A program made the translations under genes and the position numbers. A DNA stretch of 64,000 nt from Trochalopteron elliotii. Its lineage: Eukaryota > Chordata > Aves > Passeriformes > Leiothrichidae. A model generated the notes under the pieces. It had not been told where the DNA came from. It was given only the letters and a program-made list of their open reading frames with translations, and did not search any database. The stretch spans positions 3,043,150 through 3,107,149 of the forward strand of contig JANPWX010020199.1 of NCBI GenBank assembly GCA_024734555.1, written 5' to 3'. This document shows, in pieces, positions 14,901-28,713 of this stretch (the stretch's first letter is position 1; every line of letters begins with the position of its first letter).

Positions 14901-17900
14901 TAAGGCAAGAAAATCATGGATGGTAATGATCAATGAAGGATTGGAGTGGGCTTAGATGGAGAGACTCCTGAAGGATAAAGGAAAGAAGAAATCAAAAAAA
15001 TACAGCATTTCAGTGTAAGAATGAGCTATAATGAGCACAAGGGTGATATATGTCTACTGTTAAGCAGTAGGTGATAAAGACTGAAGAAAGGAAAACTGAA
15101 AATTCCACTAGCTACTGTGGAGAAAACATAATGGTCTCTCTGCTTATGAAACAAATTTTGCCTGGCAAAGGTTAGTAATAGGGGTATTCTGGCCTCTGAA
15201 TCACAGTAGGAGAATTCAGAGGAAATGCCTCATGAATCCGGAAGGTTTACAAGAAGCTACAACACTAAATTAACGATGGCATGTGTAATCACACATAAGA
15301 GAAGTAGAAGATGACATTTCTTCAATATAAATCCATCTTGGAACATACCTAAAATGCTTGGAAAACAGCTGGCCTTACAAATATTACAAGTAGTCTCCTG
15401 AACAGACAAGATTCCAGGAAGAAATTGAAGTTAAGAACAGGAGGGTAGAAGAGAGGCACCATCAACAAGTTCCCACATTTGGAAATAATGTTATAAAAAA
15501 GATAAAATAAAATATCTATTTAAATAGGCACACATTCTGTCTAGCTAGTCTCTATCTTTTGCTCTCTTTTCTCTGTAATATTTCCTATGTGTATGTATAA
15601 TATATCCATGTACATCTCCACATGAACTTATACATGTATGTGTGTACCCAAAGAGAGGTCAGTTTTCTGTCTGGTACAACTCAGACACACTTTTAAAACA
15701 TGGAAAGTTTTACATACTTTATACTTTTATAGTTTATTTTTCACTGACATGGTTATCCCTAAGAAATGACAATGCACAGAAGATCCCCAAAGCATCCTTA
15801 ATATAAGATCCGTCCAACATCAGTGTACTAAAATCAGTATTTCAGTTCTCAAACAAATTCTAGAACAAGATTCTCACATTTTGAGATACTTATTCCTAAG
15901 CAGGCCTCATTAAATAAATGAGAATACTTGAAAAGTAACATACAGTAAGTGTAAAAGTGACAGAAACTGACTATTGACCATAGATGTAAACACTCTCTTT
16001 CGAAACATAAAATTTTAATCCTTCTTAATTAAAAAAATAAGAGAAGACATTTTTTCTAAGCTTTGGAAGAAATATTCTGGTAATATCTTCATTATCAATG
16101 TAACTTTATATATAATTAGAATGCTTGCTACAAAAAATTACAACAGAAAACAGCTTTAGAAATGAATGACTTTTTCCCCTACAATCTTAATATATTAAAA
16201 TAATAGTTCTCCAAAATAAGGAATAACAGCAATGCCAACTGTATGTTGATACTTCCTTCTCTGACTACAAAGTGTAGAAGATGCATTCACAGTTAAGGGC
16301 AGGATTTCCTGGTTGCCCTGTTTCTCACATTGGGATAGTATTCTGCCACTGATCACTTGTGAACCTCAGTACTATTTAATGGGACACTCTTATCAAGACA
16401 GTAAATTGCCACCTGATATTAAGACCCACAAAACAATTAACTATCATTGTGACCTCACACAGTTTCAAAGAGGACAATGGAAACTGATGAAGCTTAATTG
16501 TTTCCAGTTTATTCTATCATCTGAAATGTACACAATCTTCACCTTCATCAATGACTCTAGATTCCACATTCACTTCTCAAATGAAAAAGCTCCCAAATTT
16601 ATAGCGACAGTAGGAAATATAACACTGAAGAGATGGAAAAATACAAGATTACAAAGTTCCCCACAGCAATCCTTTAATGAAGGTTTTAAACTAACATGAA
16701 CCCATTAAATAATGTCACATTTAATGAGTACTTAAATAATGTCATTAATAATGCAGTAATTGGACGTTTTTACAAAAAGAAAATCTATTTAGCACTGTCA
16801 TCATTTCCGGCAATACAAGTTACTGAATAGTGTCTTGTTCTTAGTTCTTATTACTTTCTAAACATAAACAAGCCAGAAATAATGAGTGAGACCACAGAAA
16901 CTGCAGCCTAACCACTTAATTTCTATTCTGAAAGAAAAAAAACACATTTGTCTACCTCTGATTAGAGCAGATGGTCATAAAAAATTACTATTGTACTTTT
17001 CTTGTCCTGGAAATGACTGCAGTTTGGCCAACTGACTCAAGCAGGATAATATTATATGGAATTTGACAGCAATTATCATCCCCAAAGGCAAAATCTACAA
17101 TGAGCTTTTAGCACATGTAGTAACTTTCTCATATGACCTAAATAGTTTATTGTATGTAATTTATTAGGCTTTGTTATCAATGAATAAAATTTAGCATTCA
17201 TCTTCTAACTCTTTAAAAAAGTCATCATTTAGACACCATGATGCCACTTAGATAAACAGACCAATATCAAACCAACAAAAACATATTTTTATTTTGTTTT
17301 GTTCAGTTAAGGAAAAGGAATTTTTTACTGTTTTCAAATATAGGTATTTTTTGAAAGAAATTCAAACCAATGCCTTTAAAAGAAATTCTAAATTCTACAT
17401 ATTTCTACATTGTTATTTCTCAAGAAATTAAATGATAATTCAATGACAAAAACCTGTAGAGCTAAAGAAATGTATTAACTCCACTACCCAATCAAGCAAC
17501 TCTCTTTAAGTCTAGTAACTAACCTTTTTACAAAATAAGTTTCTTACTTGTAATTTGAGTCTTGATGTTTTATCCTGTAATTTATTATAGAACATTTAAA
17601 TCATTGATCCAAGATACTGATCTAGACATCTAAAGATATCTAGATCAAAACTATATATTTCTTCTTATAACATTTTAGAAGCTACCTTAATTTCCTGGAT
17701 TTATATGAAAAGAAAAAGGAAATATTTGTTATTGCTAGGCAACTTTGTGACTACTGCTAATTTCTGTTTATATGCTTTAGCACTTCAAAAGCTGATTGGG
17801 TTCTGCTTTGTTTTGATACCAGCAGGATGAAGACACCACTAAAGAAAAGTGGAGAAATTTCCTTTAGAAAATTTAAATTCACTGTGGCAAACATAATCTC

Positions 17901-19604
17901 ATTGTAGACAAGGAAAAGTGATAGCTTCCCTCACAAAGCTATCCAAAGCAGGAGTGTCACTCAGCTGCTCTCATGGTGAGGAAAGACCTTCTCGCTGCAG
18001 GAAGGGAGCACAGGGAGGTTAGAGTCACAGAACTGAAGATAGCTTTTGTGGAGCCCTTACAGCTAGAACAGTTTGCGAAAAGCTAAAACTTCTGGCACAT
18101 ACTCATGCAGCTCCATCTCTTTCCAATCACTCAGAAAAGACAGAACTTATGATAACACAGGTTACTGTACAATTATATTAGTACAATACTCAAAGGATAT
18201 GGACCTAATTTTTTATGGGAAAATGGGAATTTATGGGAAAACTGAATTTTGTTCTCGATTAATATTTTATTAATTAGTTGCTGACAACTTTTTGTGATTG
18301 TTTATAACAAAGATCTGCAAAAGGATATGTTGTCTTCATTCCTTGTGATCAATTATTGACAAAGAATCTGAATAGAAAGGTGGCTCTACAGACTTCAGCA
18401 ACATATAGCTGGTATAACTCAGCTGTCACATATAAGGCTTCAGTTCTCCTGCACACAGCTGGACTTTCCAGAAGTCCTTTCTGATGTTATTCTTGATCCT
18501 TTTACTAACGTCAACACAATGTATAAAGCATATGATAATTTTTTAAATTGTTTGCTTTTAAATTATTTTTAATGAACAAAAGGTGTATTCCTACTGTATC
18601 ACACTGCATTGCTTTTCATCACTTTTCTGTGTAAAATAAAGGAAATATTCTGATCATAATAGGCTAAAAAAAGCATGATAACTGAGCTGCCTAAATATCA
18701 ACTCTATCTTCATTTAACATGAAGTGGGGTTTCATTTGCAAAAATTAACCTGACATTAAACCTCTTGATCCATATTCTAAATCAAAGTTAAATTTGAGAG
18801 GAACAAGTGATCACATCAATAGAGGCCATGTGATAGAGAAACAGATTGGATAATTAAAGGGAGGTAGAGATTAGGTTTCTAAAAGATTCTGTGAGAGATA
18901 TACAGTAATCTTGCCTTAGTCAAACCTGCTTTGGAAGAAGAACCTCTAGCACAACATTTCAGCCTTTCAATCTCAGATAGACATACGCTCACACAGTTAA
19001 TCCAGGAATTTTATTTGACTGTGAGAGAAAGTCTGGTTTGGTTATTTCACTTGAATTGTTTGAAAACAGATTGGAAAATAATATTAAAAAGTTTATGTAG
19101 CTGGTAACTCTAGGTTTTTATATTCGATAAAACTTAAGGTAAAAGCACATATTTCTGAAACCAAAGTGAAGGTATTACCCAGCTCATACAATAAAATACC
19201 TTCATTATAATCATTGAAATTAACCAAATAAAGTGTTTTCTAACATTCAGGAGGCAACAGTATGATCTGCAGAGCTAAACCATAAGAATTACCTTTAATC
19301 ACATCTCCAAGTGTAATCACTACAAGTAGCATTTTGAAAAATACCTACTAGCTGGAATGTATAGCATTTATTTAGAGCATTTAGAGTTTTTTATTATGAT
19401 CCATTTCAACTGCAAGCCTTTGATTCATAATTTGGAACAATCTGAGTTCAATATCAAGAAAACACTCTCCAAATCCCATTTTGAATTTCAAACCCACCCA
19501 GAAATACTAGAATTGCAAGATACAAACCACTTCCTAGCATAGAGCTGGCTGATCAGAATGAAATCTAAACAGCTCTCTGTATTCTCTCATTTGAATGGGG
19601 AGCA
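8989..19604. other. Intronic sequence, no gene seen
   Basis: About 10.6 kb of A+T-rich sequence. It contains the GT-rich block at 10050-10163 and scattered short frames without similarity to known proteins. I found no helix 2-7 exon of ADGRV1 here. Confidence 0.55.
10050..10163 (+). repeat. T/G-rich low-complexity block with (TTTGG)n
   Basis: Purely T/G-rich: TTGTTGTTGTTG near 10072, a G7 run near 10114-10120, then (GGTTT)n at 10137-10155. Short frames on both strands here are compositional artefacts. Confidence 0.9.
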
Positions 19605-19672
19605 CTGAGCAAGGAGTTGGACTACATGATCTCTAGAGTTCCTCTCATCCTAATTATTCTTTTATTCTGTGC
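19605..19672 (+). mobile_element. CR1 3'-terminal fragment
   Basis: AGTTGGACTACATGATCTCT, then AGAGTTCCTCTCATCCTAAT and TTCTTTTATTCTGTG, is a diverged version of the CR1 ending (GTTGGACTAGATGATCT...TTCCAACCC...ATTCTGTG). It is a short, old insertion in the long left intron. Confidence 0.72.
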
Positions 19673-22600
19673 TGTGATTTGGCTATTAATGACCAGTTAA
19701 TTTCTACCTGGATGCATACCTACTCAGCAGATGTATTTGGGTCATTCTCTGTTCACACTTTTCTTTATGTCACCTCAAATGCTACTAAACACTGGACCAA
19801 AAAGGCACAGGAGAGAGACATTTCACAGACTAATTTTTTTTTAGAATAGCACCAGCACAGAAAGAGAAGTGGTCTACTGATAAAAACATAAACTTACAAC
19901 TTTCATGATTTTATACAGAAATGTGAAATGTGAGTAACAAATAAAGACAAGGAAAAAAATCTATGACAAACCTACAATACAGGGAAACTAGCTTCCCATT
20001 TCCAAAGTGAATTGAGACTCAATAAGCACTATGATGACATATACCAACAACAAAGTCTGAAAGAAAAGCAATGAAACACAAAACACCAACCCCAAACCTC
20101 TAAGATAAACAAATACCAGGTTTTTTCTTTGGGTTTACTGAGGAGAAACCCTCAGTACCTTGAGAAAAGAAGAATCAACTATGAATAAAGAGGACATGCT
20201 TTTTTTTTCAAGTGATAAAGTAGATGCTGCATAACTTTTTCCTATTATTAACAGACTTCTAGACTTGCTAGAAAGTCACAATTAGTTTCAGAAATTCTGT
20301 ACCATCTGAGAGTATAACAATTGCTATTAGCCTGATGGGCTGTGAGTAAGAGAAGGCCATCATGCTATGGAACTGACCACACAGTTGAACTGAGGCTAAA
20401 AGCAAATTACAAGAAAATCTTTTGAGTCTCCAGATTTCCACCTGATGTGCAGAGAGGTCTTGCTGAGAAAGGAAGGGAAAAAAACAAAACATACACTCTG
20501 AGATGAATTTCTAATGTTTCTAATTTATCAGTGACATTTGACTTTCCTGAATAGTTCTGTCTGTCATTGGGTGTTATTACACAAAGCTTTGCAAACCTTA
20601 GTTAGAAAGCACTAGCCATATTAAAAATTATGTTCAACAATGTGACCCAGGAAATAACTTATTTTGGGAAATGTACCACAATTAATCCATCTATCTCATT
20701 TTATCTTAGGAAAACCCACTTAATTAATGAATAAATGGCAGACCATAATTTACTAGATTATTTAAAGCACACTACTTGGTAGTTATCAAACAAGAACATA
20801 TTCTTAACCTCATGAATTTGTTTCTTTCATTTGAAGAAAATAAGGTACAGTGCTTAGTTGAAAGTGTTGACAAATGGCATGAAATAATATTAGGAAGCAG
20901 AATGACAAGCCTGAGTTTAAATAACATCCCAACTCCATTTGTTTCAGACCAAAAATGCTGAAAATCAACTTACAAGGAATATATTTATTTTATTCCATAG
21001 AACTCCAATACCATCTAAAAACTGGGCTTCTCTCGCCTTAAATAAATGCAGTAAATTCATCTGATGTTTTGAAAGCATAGTATTTCTATATATATATAGA
21101 TCTTGGTTCGAAGCTATCTATAATAGCTACAAATCCTTCAATTCTTTACCTGTATAGCAGCTCAAAATTTGGACAGTACAAATGAAGTCTTACAAAACAT
21201 TTATTTTTTATAGTCTGGTGTCCTCTCAGTGTTTGTCTAAAGTTATGTAGTGGTATATCAGATTTGCTAAGCAACAGACCTGCCTAGGATTATTTAGCAT
21301 GTTAGGAGATCATCACTACCACTTGTGGGTGATTCTTGTGCAGGATTATGAAATAAACCAAGTGAAGCTACAACACTTACAGTTTCATCACTGATGGCAA
21401 GTGATTACTTCCAAAGCTGGAGTCATATGCTGTGTCTGTATCTCAACCAACAACCCCCAGTAACTATGAATATTTTGAAAGGGTAATATGATACAATGTT
21501 CAGTGGAAAGTTCAAGCAGGAATGTAATCTGGTAGAGCAAATGGGAAAGGGGATTCTTTACACTAAAAATTCATCCAGGCAGTTATTTTCTTCGAATTTC
21601 TATTTATAATGTCTAATATATTGTAAGCATCACAAATAGTGCAACACTTAATAAACTTGTAAAGCTGCAAGTGAGGAACCCATATACAACTATGAACTAA
21701 GTGGGCAATGTACAACTGAGAAATAAATACATTTATTGGTTTTGCTTTAAAAAAAGTGTTTCCAGTTTTGTAGAGCTACATTAACTAATTAGGCAGCAAC
21801 TTTGAAAGGAGAACAACTGTTATATTACACAAAGCTAAATGTTAGCAGAATCCTGTAGAATATTGTAACATTTTGAAGATAACATGTCAGTAATTCAAGA
21901 TGTTAGGGAAATAAAGTGCCCTTATTTTCCTTTGATAAACAGACTTGTCTACTGGAATCTGACATATATCAAACTCACTAGCAACACCTGTGCATCTCAG
22001 CATTTCAGACAAAGAATTTTTTGAAGACGTTTTTCCTAGAGTGAAGCTTAATAGGCACACTTGCCAATAAGGACACTTGTGAAAGCTGGAGCATAGGGAG
22101 ATAAATGTCTTTGGGCAGAAAGGTTATATCGGAAAACTGATACACTGTGTTGCCTCCACCAAAGGTGAATAGTCTAAATATTAAGAAAAAGAAAATTAAC
22201 CTGAAAGATCTAAAGCTTCAGCAAATGTTGTGAAATATACCATTGTGTGAAAGCTGCCAGCTCTGTGTGTGTGGATGAGTGTCACACACTGCAGCAGGAT
22301 TTCAGAACAAAAAGCTGTGAACAGCTATCTTCAGAGACATCTCATCACATTTTATTATTCTGCAAAGCATACTTTCTGGATGCCTAAATGAGACAGAGCT
22401 TAGAAAAATTCATTATAAATCAGAAGGAAAATCTTCCAGACAACAAGACAATGAGAATTTGGTGAGACATTGACTTCTGCTTCCAGCCAGAGCCAGCCAA
22501 GCTCAGACACAGATTCTGTCTGCACTTATTACTGGATTTCTAAGGAGTGACTTCTTATTTGTACCTGTGATAAAAAGACCAGTTTTCCACTCATGCTTCT

Positions 22601-22748
22601 AAGGAGAAAATCAGCACTTTCTTCACATATCAGGAATGATCTGTTATTGCAATTAAGAGCAAGTTCACCTTTGATTTTATCCTTTTGCAGTACTGAGCAT
22701 ACAGGCACAGTACAGAGGCAGAATACAATCTAAATGCTAAAGATGTCA

Positions 22749-22811
22749 AAGCTAGCTTCATTTTAAACAATTTAAAAATTGTTTAAAAAGCTAGCTTCAG
22801 TTTAAACAATT
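22749..22811. repeat. 24-nt direct repeat enclosing a 13-bp palindrome
   Basis: AAGCTAGCTTCA followed by T/G and TTTAAACAATT occurs at 22749-22772 and 22788-22811 with one difference. Between and overlapping them, TTTTAAACAATTT (22761-22773) is exactly complementary to 22776-22788 with a 2-nt loop. Confidence 0.85.
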
Positions 22812-24755
22812 ACAAAAATGCAACCAAGAACACATTAGAGAGAGACATTTCATAAAGCTAGAGTAAGGTAAGTGTGATCTTTGATCACAAATGCAAAGAA
22901 TTTTGTAACACAGAAAGTGCCTGAAGAGCTAGTGTTTTAGAACTTACTAATCACATGGTGAAAGTCTTTTCATTCAACTTCCTTCTTTGCTTCTATCTCA
23001 TTCCTTTTCCAGTGAAACCACATTTACACAAGGGTTTAAGAAATCAGTCTGATGTTAATAAAACATATTTTAACAATAGTTAGAATTTACTATCAAATAT
23101 ATCCTGCAAGCTTTTGTTCTTCAAAGGTGGCAAGGTGAGATGCCCAGACTAATAATTATCCTGACAAGATCAGTTGCCATCACATCTAATCTCAGCTAGA
23201 AGTTAGTAATGAGCTGCAACATATTAATGTCAAATACCAGCCCGCATAAAATTAAAGGAACAAGTTTATACAAAATATAAAGATTAATATATGGATATTG
23301 TTTTAACCTCTTCCATGTCGAGGGTAGGACCCTGCATATCACTGTAAGTTAATGACTTGGCAAACGTTCAGATGAGGGTTTAGGAACACATTAACCACTC
23401 ATCTACCCAAAACTCTGCTTAAAGGTGAGTGGCTGCAAGGAATTGTGACAACTGAAGAGCATAATTAAACATGAGGATAGATTTTGTTATAGAGCTCTGT
23501 CTTTTATCTCCCATGGAGACCTTTTGAAAGTGTTTGTGTAACTGTCTCCAACTGTCTGTAAGTACACTGCTGTATCTGGATCACAGATTATACAAAAGAA
23601 CAATTTGCAATATTTAAAAAATACTTCAGAAGTAACAAACAGCAGTAACTATGAGCAAATTTTGATTATGAATTTACATAGAACACACAGGTCTGTAGCT
23701 GTACTTTTCAGAAACATATTTCTCTATCTGTCTTTCATTTATATTGAGTCATGCACACCTATGAAAGAGGTGGTGGCAAGACCAAAAAAAACTTCTGTAT
23801 ATTAGGTTTAGAGGACTGATGTATCTTCATAGGATGTGCTCATATTGTATGCCTACTTGATTCTTCTCTTTCCAACTTTTTTTGCACTGTGGGAACACAC
23901 GAAAAAGAAATAAAAGGCCACCTATCACAAAGCAAAGCTTTAGTTATTGCAGTTATTATTTGAGAATTGTTTTTATTTTCTTTTTGGTCTCAAAACCACA
24001 AATTACTTACTAGTTTACTTTCAAGGCTGAGTTCTCCTGATTTTGAATCTGGATACTGTAGAGCATAAGAAGCCTAAAAGCTTGTCTAAAAAGGTGTCAC
24101 TTAACCTTGTATAACACAGTGAAAGCATCTGTATGTCCCTTGTTTCCCACCTGCTTCTACACAATGCTGGAAGACCTGTGCTTGGACTGCCTGGAACATG
24201 CAGCTCTCTGCCACACCACAGACTACAGCAATATATGTCCAAACGTACTTTAGGACACAATATAATGCAAGTCTCTGGACATTTCAAGGACCAGGGATAT
24301 AAATACTGGGGGAACAAGGTGAAAAGGCTAACAATTTTCATCAGAATATTTATCCTTTGAGTGGAACAGACATTTTGTATCCCTGGGTAAATGAGATGCT
24401 AGGTGTTCATTTGACTCAATTCTATTTGTTTAGTCATACAGAGACAATCATTAGACTTTGAATTCCTGCGCTTTCCAAGCTACTTCTTGCCAGCTGATCC
24501 ACAATTATTGACTAAGGGAAGATTCCGATCCCATTTCAGCTGTGAAGTAAAACAATGTAGTTAATTATCTCCTGTAGACTTTCTCCCATCTCTAGTCTCT
24601 GAGGCCCACATAAAATTCTACTATTGCCAGCAAATGTTTCAACTATAGAAATTAATTTCTAATGATGGACATGCCTTGTGCTTAGTTAATTTCTATTTGT
24701 TCACCCAAAAAAAGTTTACTGGTTTCTTCATTTTTTTGAAAGGGAAACATGGAAA

Positions 24756-24784
24756 TATAGCATCATGGCTTTCATGATGCTATA
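24756..24784. repeat. 12-bp perfect inverted repeat
   Basis: TATAGCATCATG at 24756-24767 and its complement at 24773-24784, with loop GCTTT. No T-run or other sign of a terminator or small RNA gene nearby. Confidence 0.8.
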
Positions 24785-25358
24785 AACCTTTTTTCATGAC
24801 AGAAAAGAGTTTGGGGGTTTTTTGGCATATGAACATATAAGTTATATGCTTCTGGTTTCTCCCTCTGGCTAATATACACCCCAAATTCTTGGTTAATCAT
24901 TTCACTGATTATTCACTGTCATTCCAAGCATTTAAGGTTTTCACGATAATTTTTTCAGAATCTAATCAGATCTACATTAGTGTTAATGTCTTTCCTCCAA
25001 AGTATATTTTGAAAAGACTGACTTATCTTAAAAATAAAAATGTAAAAATTCTGTCATATTATAACCTGTTTGTCTAATTCTTATAAATCTCTACAATGTC
25101 ATTTTCAAAAGGTGCTTTCTATATCAACAGGGAAAAATGGCCATGGGAACAAAATCGGATCTACCAGCATATAAAATTCAACCACAGCCTACTGACTAAA
25201 CTATCAAGAATTATTTAGACATTAAGCATTATTAAATTAAGCATTATTAAAAAGCATTTAATCATATTTAACCACAATCATTAGTAAGCTGGTATTTATG
25301 AAAATAATATTGAGTTATTTTCAAAAGCAATCAGAACTACAGTACACTTAAAACTAAA

Positions 25359-25380
25359 CTTGCCACGTGAACGTGGCAAG
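25359..25380. repeat. 10-bp perfect inverted repeat containing CACGTG
   Basis: CTTGCCACGT, loop GA, ACGTGGCAAG. The E-box core CACGTG lies at 25364-25369. Intronic; no other promoter feature seen around it. Confidence 0.8.
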
Positions 25381-27022
25381 GTCAGGTTCTGGTTTCGTGT
25401 GTACAAATAATCCAATTAAGTCCTGAAAAGGACTTGTTAATCTACTGTGTATGGAACATCAGCTGCCTTAAAGTTATGAAGTAACGCATGAGAAAACTGT
25501 CAAAATTTGAACTTTTTTACAATTTTACAATAAAAGGACCTCTTTAAAACTTCTTTGCATGTGGAAGCAAGCAAAGTGACAGTAGTGGATAGAACAGAAC
25601 TTAAAGATTCAATGGTTAGTATAATTTTAATTAGCTGTAAAGAAAAACTATTGAAATGCTATTGTTCATAAAACCCTATAGTTTTTTTCTTCCAAAAGAT
25701 AAGCTAAAATAAGAATGTTTTGGAAACTTCATATTAACACAGCACAGCTGTTGCTATGGCCTGAATTTGCGGGTAACAGCAACTGCTGCAGTCCTTCTCT
25801 CCATCAAGGCAGGTTTGAGGAAAGCCTTCAGCAGGGAAAAGAGCAACAGGAGGTTTGCCAATTAGGAGAAGTAATAGATAACTACTTTCTTTTATTAAAG
25901 CAGAATGGTACACATGAGAGGATAGAACAAAGACCGGTGAAGAAAAGAGGCAGAAAATGGGAGAAAGAGTTGAAAAATGACAATGAAGCACGAAATAGAG
26001 AGAGGCAGCAGTGTAACCTGCTTCACAGTAAGATACCAAGAACAGCAGTGAATAGGCAACCTGGGAATATTTCTATCTATTCCTCTATGTGTGTGGTCTC
26101 CAACTGCCTGTGATGTTGGGAAAAAAACAGAGTATAATAAAAATGAGCTGGAAGGCATTAGCTGATACAAATCTCTAATATTCTTATACTTTAAAGTGAT
26201 AAACAGAACATTTGACTGTTTGTAGTGAGGACAGGAGGTGTGAGGTAATGTAGCAGCATTCTAACATATGCTATAGCATTGCTCATATATCTGAGTTTTG
26301 GCAAACCCTAGGAGACAATCTATAAAAAAACCTAACAGCTTGTGCATAACACTACATGGGGCTCAACATGAGAAAAATGAACAAGGGTGGCAGAAGTAAA
26401 ATCCCTACAAGTCGTAAAAGTAAAAATATATGGGTACTTCCATAGTGCTAGATTTTCAGTGAAAGACCAAACTCATGTGTTGGCAGATGAAAACAAATAA
26501 CGTAAAATTTAAATTGAATATCTTCAATTTATTTCTTACACTCCTTTACCTGGCCATAACTACTACCCTCTTTGCACAGGATATAGGTTTTTCAGCTGCT
26601 TCTACACCTCCACATTCCCTAGACTGAGACTGAAAAGATAAACTCCTAGAGCACTTCTAGAGCCTTCTACTTTTGTCTGAGCTTTAGCTCTCAGTATCTG
26701 CAGACGGCATCATCATGCCAAATCTCTTGGAGCCGTGGCAACTCGGCACTTGATAGAACTCATAGGAAAAATTGACTCCCTCTGCTGGAGAAAAGGGAAA
26801 TATTCTGCAATAAGGAGTAGCCAGCTCTTCACAAGAAATCCGGGTGAACAGGTCTATTGATCTACTGTTGTCTTATGGTAGCAGTCCTTCCTCACTATTT
26901 AATTGTGCATAATATATATTGTAATGATTGGGTATACCACTTCTCCAGGTAAGGACCTCTTGACTCTCAGATTCTGAAAGACCTCATACACCTTACTTTA
27001 CCTAACACCTGAGGATATCCAG

Positions 27023-27066
27023 TATCCATCCATCCATCCATCCATCCATCTATCTATCTATCTATC
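27023..27066 (+). repeat. (CATC)n(TATC)n microsatellite
   Basis: About six TCCA/CATC units followed by about four TATC units. Likely polymorphic. Confidence 0.95.
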
Positions 27067-28693
27067 ATCTTTAAAATGTCTGCATATATACATGTTCAAT
27101 GTATACAACTTATAAAGTCATTGAAATCTTTATATAGATTACAATCTCTTCTACTAACAATCTTTGATTAGCTCCAACTCTGACTAATTCTTCTTGGATA
27201 TTGCAGACTCAAAAATAGAAACTTAGAGCAATAGAGATTGGCCCACAAATTCTCACTGGTTGTAAAATGTATTGCTTTGCTATAAAAACATTCAATTTAT
27301 GTTAGTCTATTCTGAAACTGTCTTTTATTCAAATCCAATTCCCAAATAGTTCTACTTATGATTAGATTGAAACTGCTTCTGAAAGAAGCTGCATGAACCG
27401 TGCTCTGACTTGGTGGGAATTACTGAAATGAGCTAGAAAATAACTAAATAAGTCAGTTTGAAACCTAATAAAATATCCCCTGGAGAAAAGGGTTAGGTCC
27501 TAATTCTTGCAATGGTAACAAAGAAAATAGGTGAGACTCCAGGGATCACTGCCTGCTGTATTATAGGGGACCGTGTTTTCAGTAGGACTAGGGAACATAC
27601 ATCGAATCCCCTGGAACAGCATGACTGTTATAAAGTAAATAAAATTTATTTACTGTGATCATACAAATGTTATTCAGAGAACTGGTGAAAGCAGCTTACC
27701 CACACAAACATTTTTACTGATATACCCTGCCCTTCTGACATACCCAACAAGTGTCTCAGCTAGCTGTACACTCCAATACTCCAATAGAAATTAAAATCTT
27801 TTCCACTTTCCATTCTTAGTGACAACTGTAGAATCTTTCCTTCTACAAATGAGAAATATTAGACTTTATTATCCCAAAGACAAGAACACTGACATCAATG
27901 GTGGAAGAAGACTACATACCACCCATAGTTCTTACTGAAATATTTCATATCACAAAGTAACAGGACAAAACACATCAGCATGGAGCCAATTTCTAAAATG
28001 AGCACCAATTCTGGATCACTGTGTACCATTCTTTTCTGTTTCCTCCGTGTCCTCTCAAATCTTATGAGTAAGCATCGTTGGTATCTCATCAGCATTATTT
28101 GCTGCTGTCAGGTTACAGCAAGGAAATCAAGAGCAAGGAAATCTCAGGCCTGGTTTTCCTCAAAGATAAACAGATTCCCTCACTGTGGGAAACTGGGCTC
28201 TAACTTTAAAATAATGCATAAAAATATTTGTTGTTTCCTACTACATAGAAGTTTCATATTTCATATGGACCTGGACTTTAGTGAAACTCTGTACCTCCCA
28301 CCTTCTTCAGAAACAGTCCTTTAACTAGGATTTCCCAGCAGCTGACTAAAAAGCTCAGGCTTACCATAATGGAAGAGTGAATTAAAATCAAAATTTTACT
28401 GCCAGGAGAGAGGCAGGAATTCAGTCACTCACTGCCACAAGTTGCCTCTGTGGTGGATGATACAGGAAATTACTCTAGGCACCTTATTTTGGAACATGTT
28501 TTGCAAGCTCCCCCTATCGAGATATGTATATCTGTCAATTTCTTTTGGTCTTTGATTATGTGTAGGGTAAAATAAAAATTTCCTTATTTTGGAAGAGAAG
28601 AGTTAATATTAAAATAGTACAGTAGAAGCACCATTTCACTGTTTCTGGAAAGGTTTCACTTTTATAGGCTGGCAGAAGCTACAGGCTCTATGA

Positions 28694-28713
28694 TCATTCA
28701 TTCATTCATTCAT
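28694..28713 (+). repeat. (TCAT)n microsatellite
   Basis: Five TCAT units. Confidence 0.9.

Noticed and set aside
14860..14910. Minus-strand GEFWML-like peptide considered as an ADGRV1 helix exon
   Set aside because: Only a three- to four-residue resemblance to the expected QFSWMLIQ segment; flanking residues do not fit.
16313..16699. 128-codon open frame on +
   Set aside because: It has no ATG at its start (TTG), no recognisable domain and ordinary intronic composition; most likely a chance frame.
25715..26113. 132-codon ATG frame on +, rich in Lys/Arg/Glu in its second half
   Set aside because: The longest non-repeat frame in the long intron, but with no similarity I recognise and no splice, promoter or polyadenylation context.
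27023..27066. Regularly spaced repeats considered as a CRISPR-like array
   Set aside because: Plain 4-nt microsatellite without spacers, in a eukaryotic genome.
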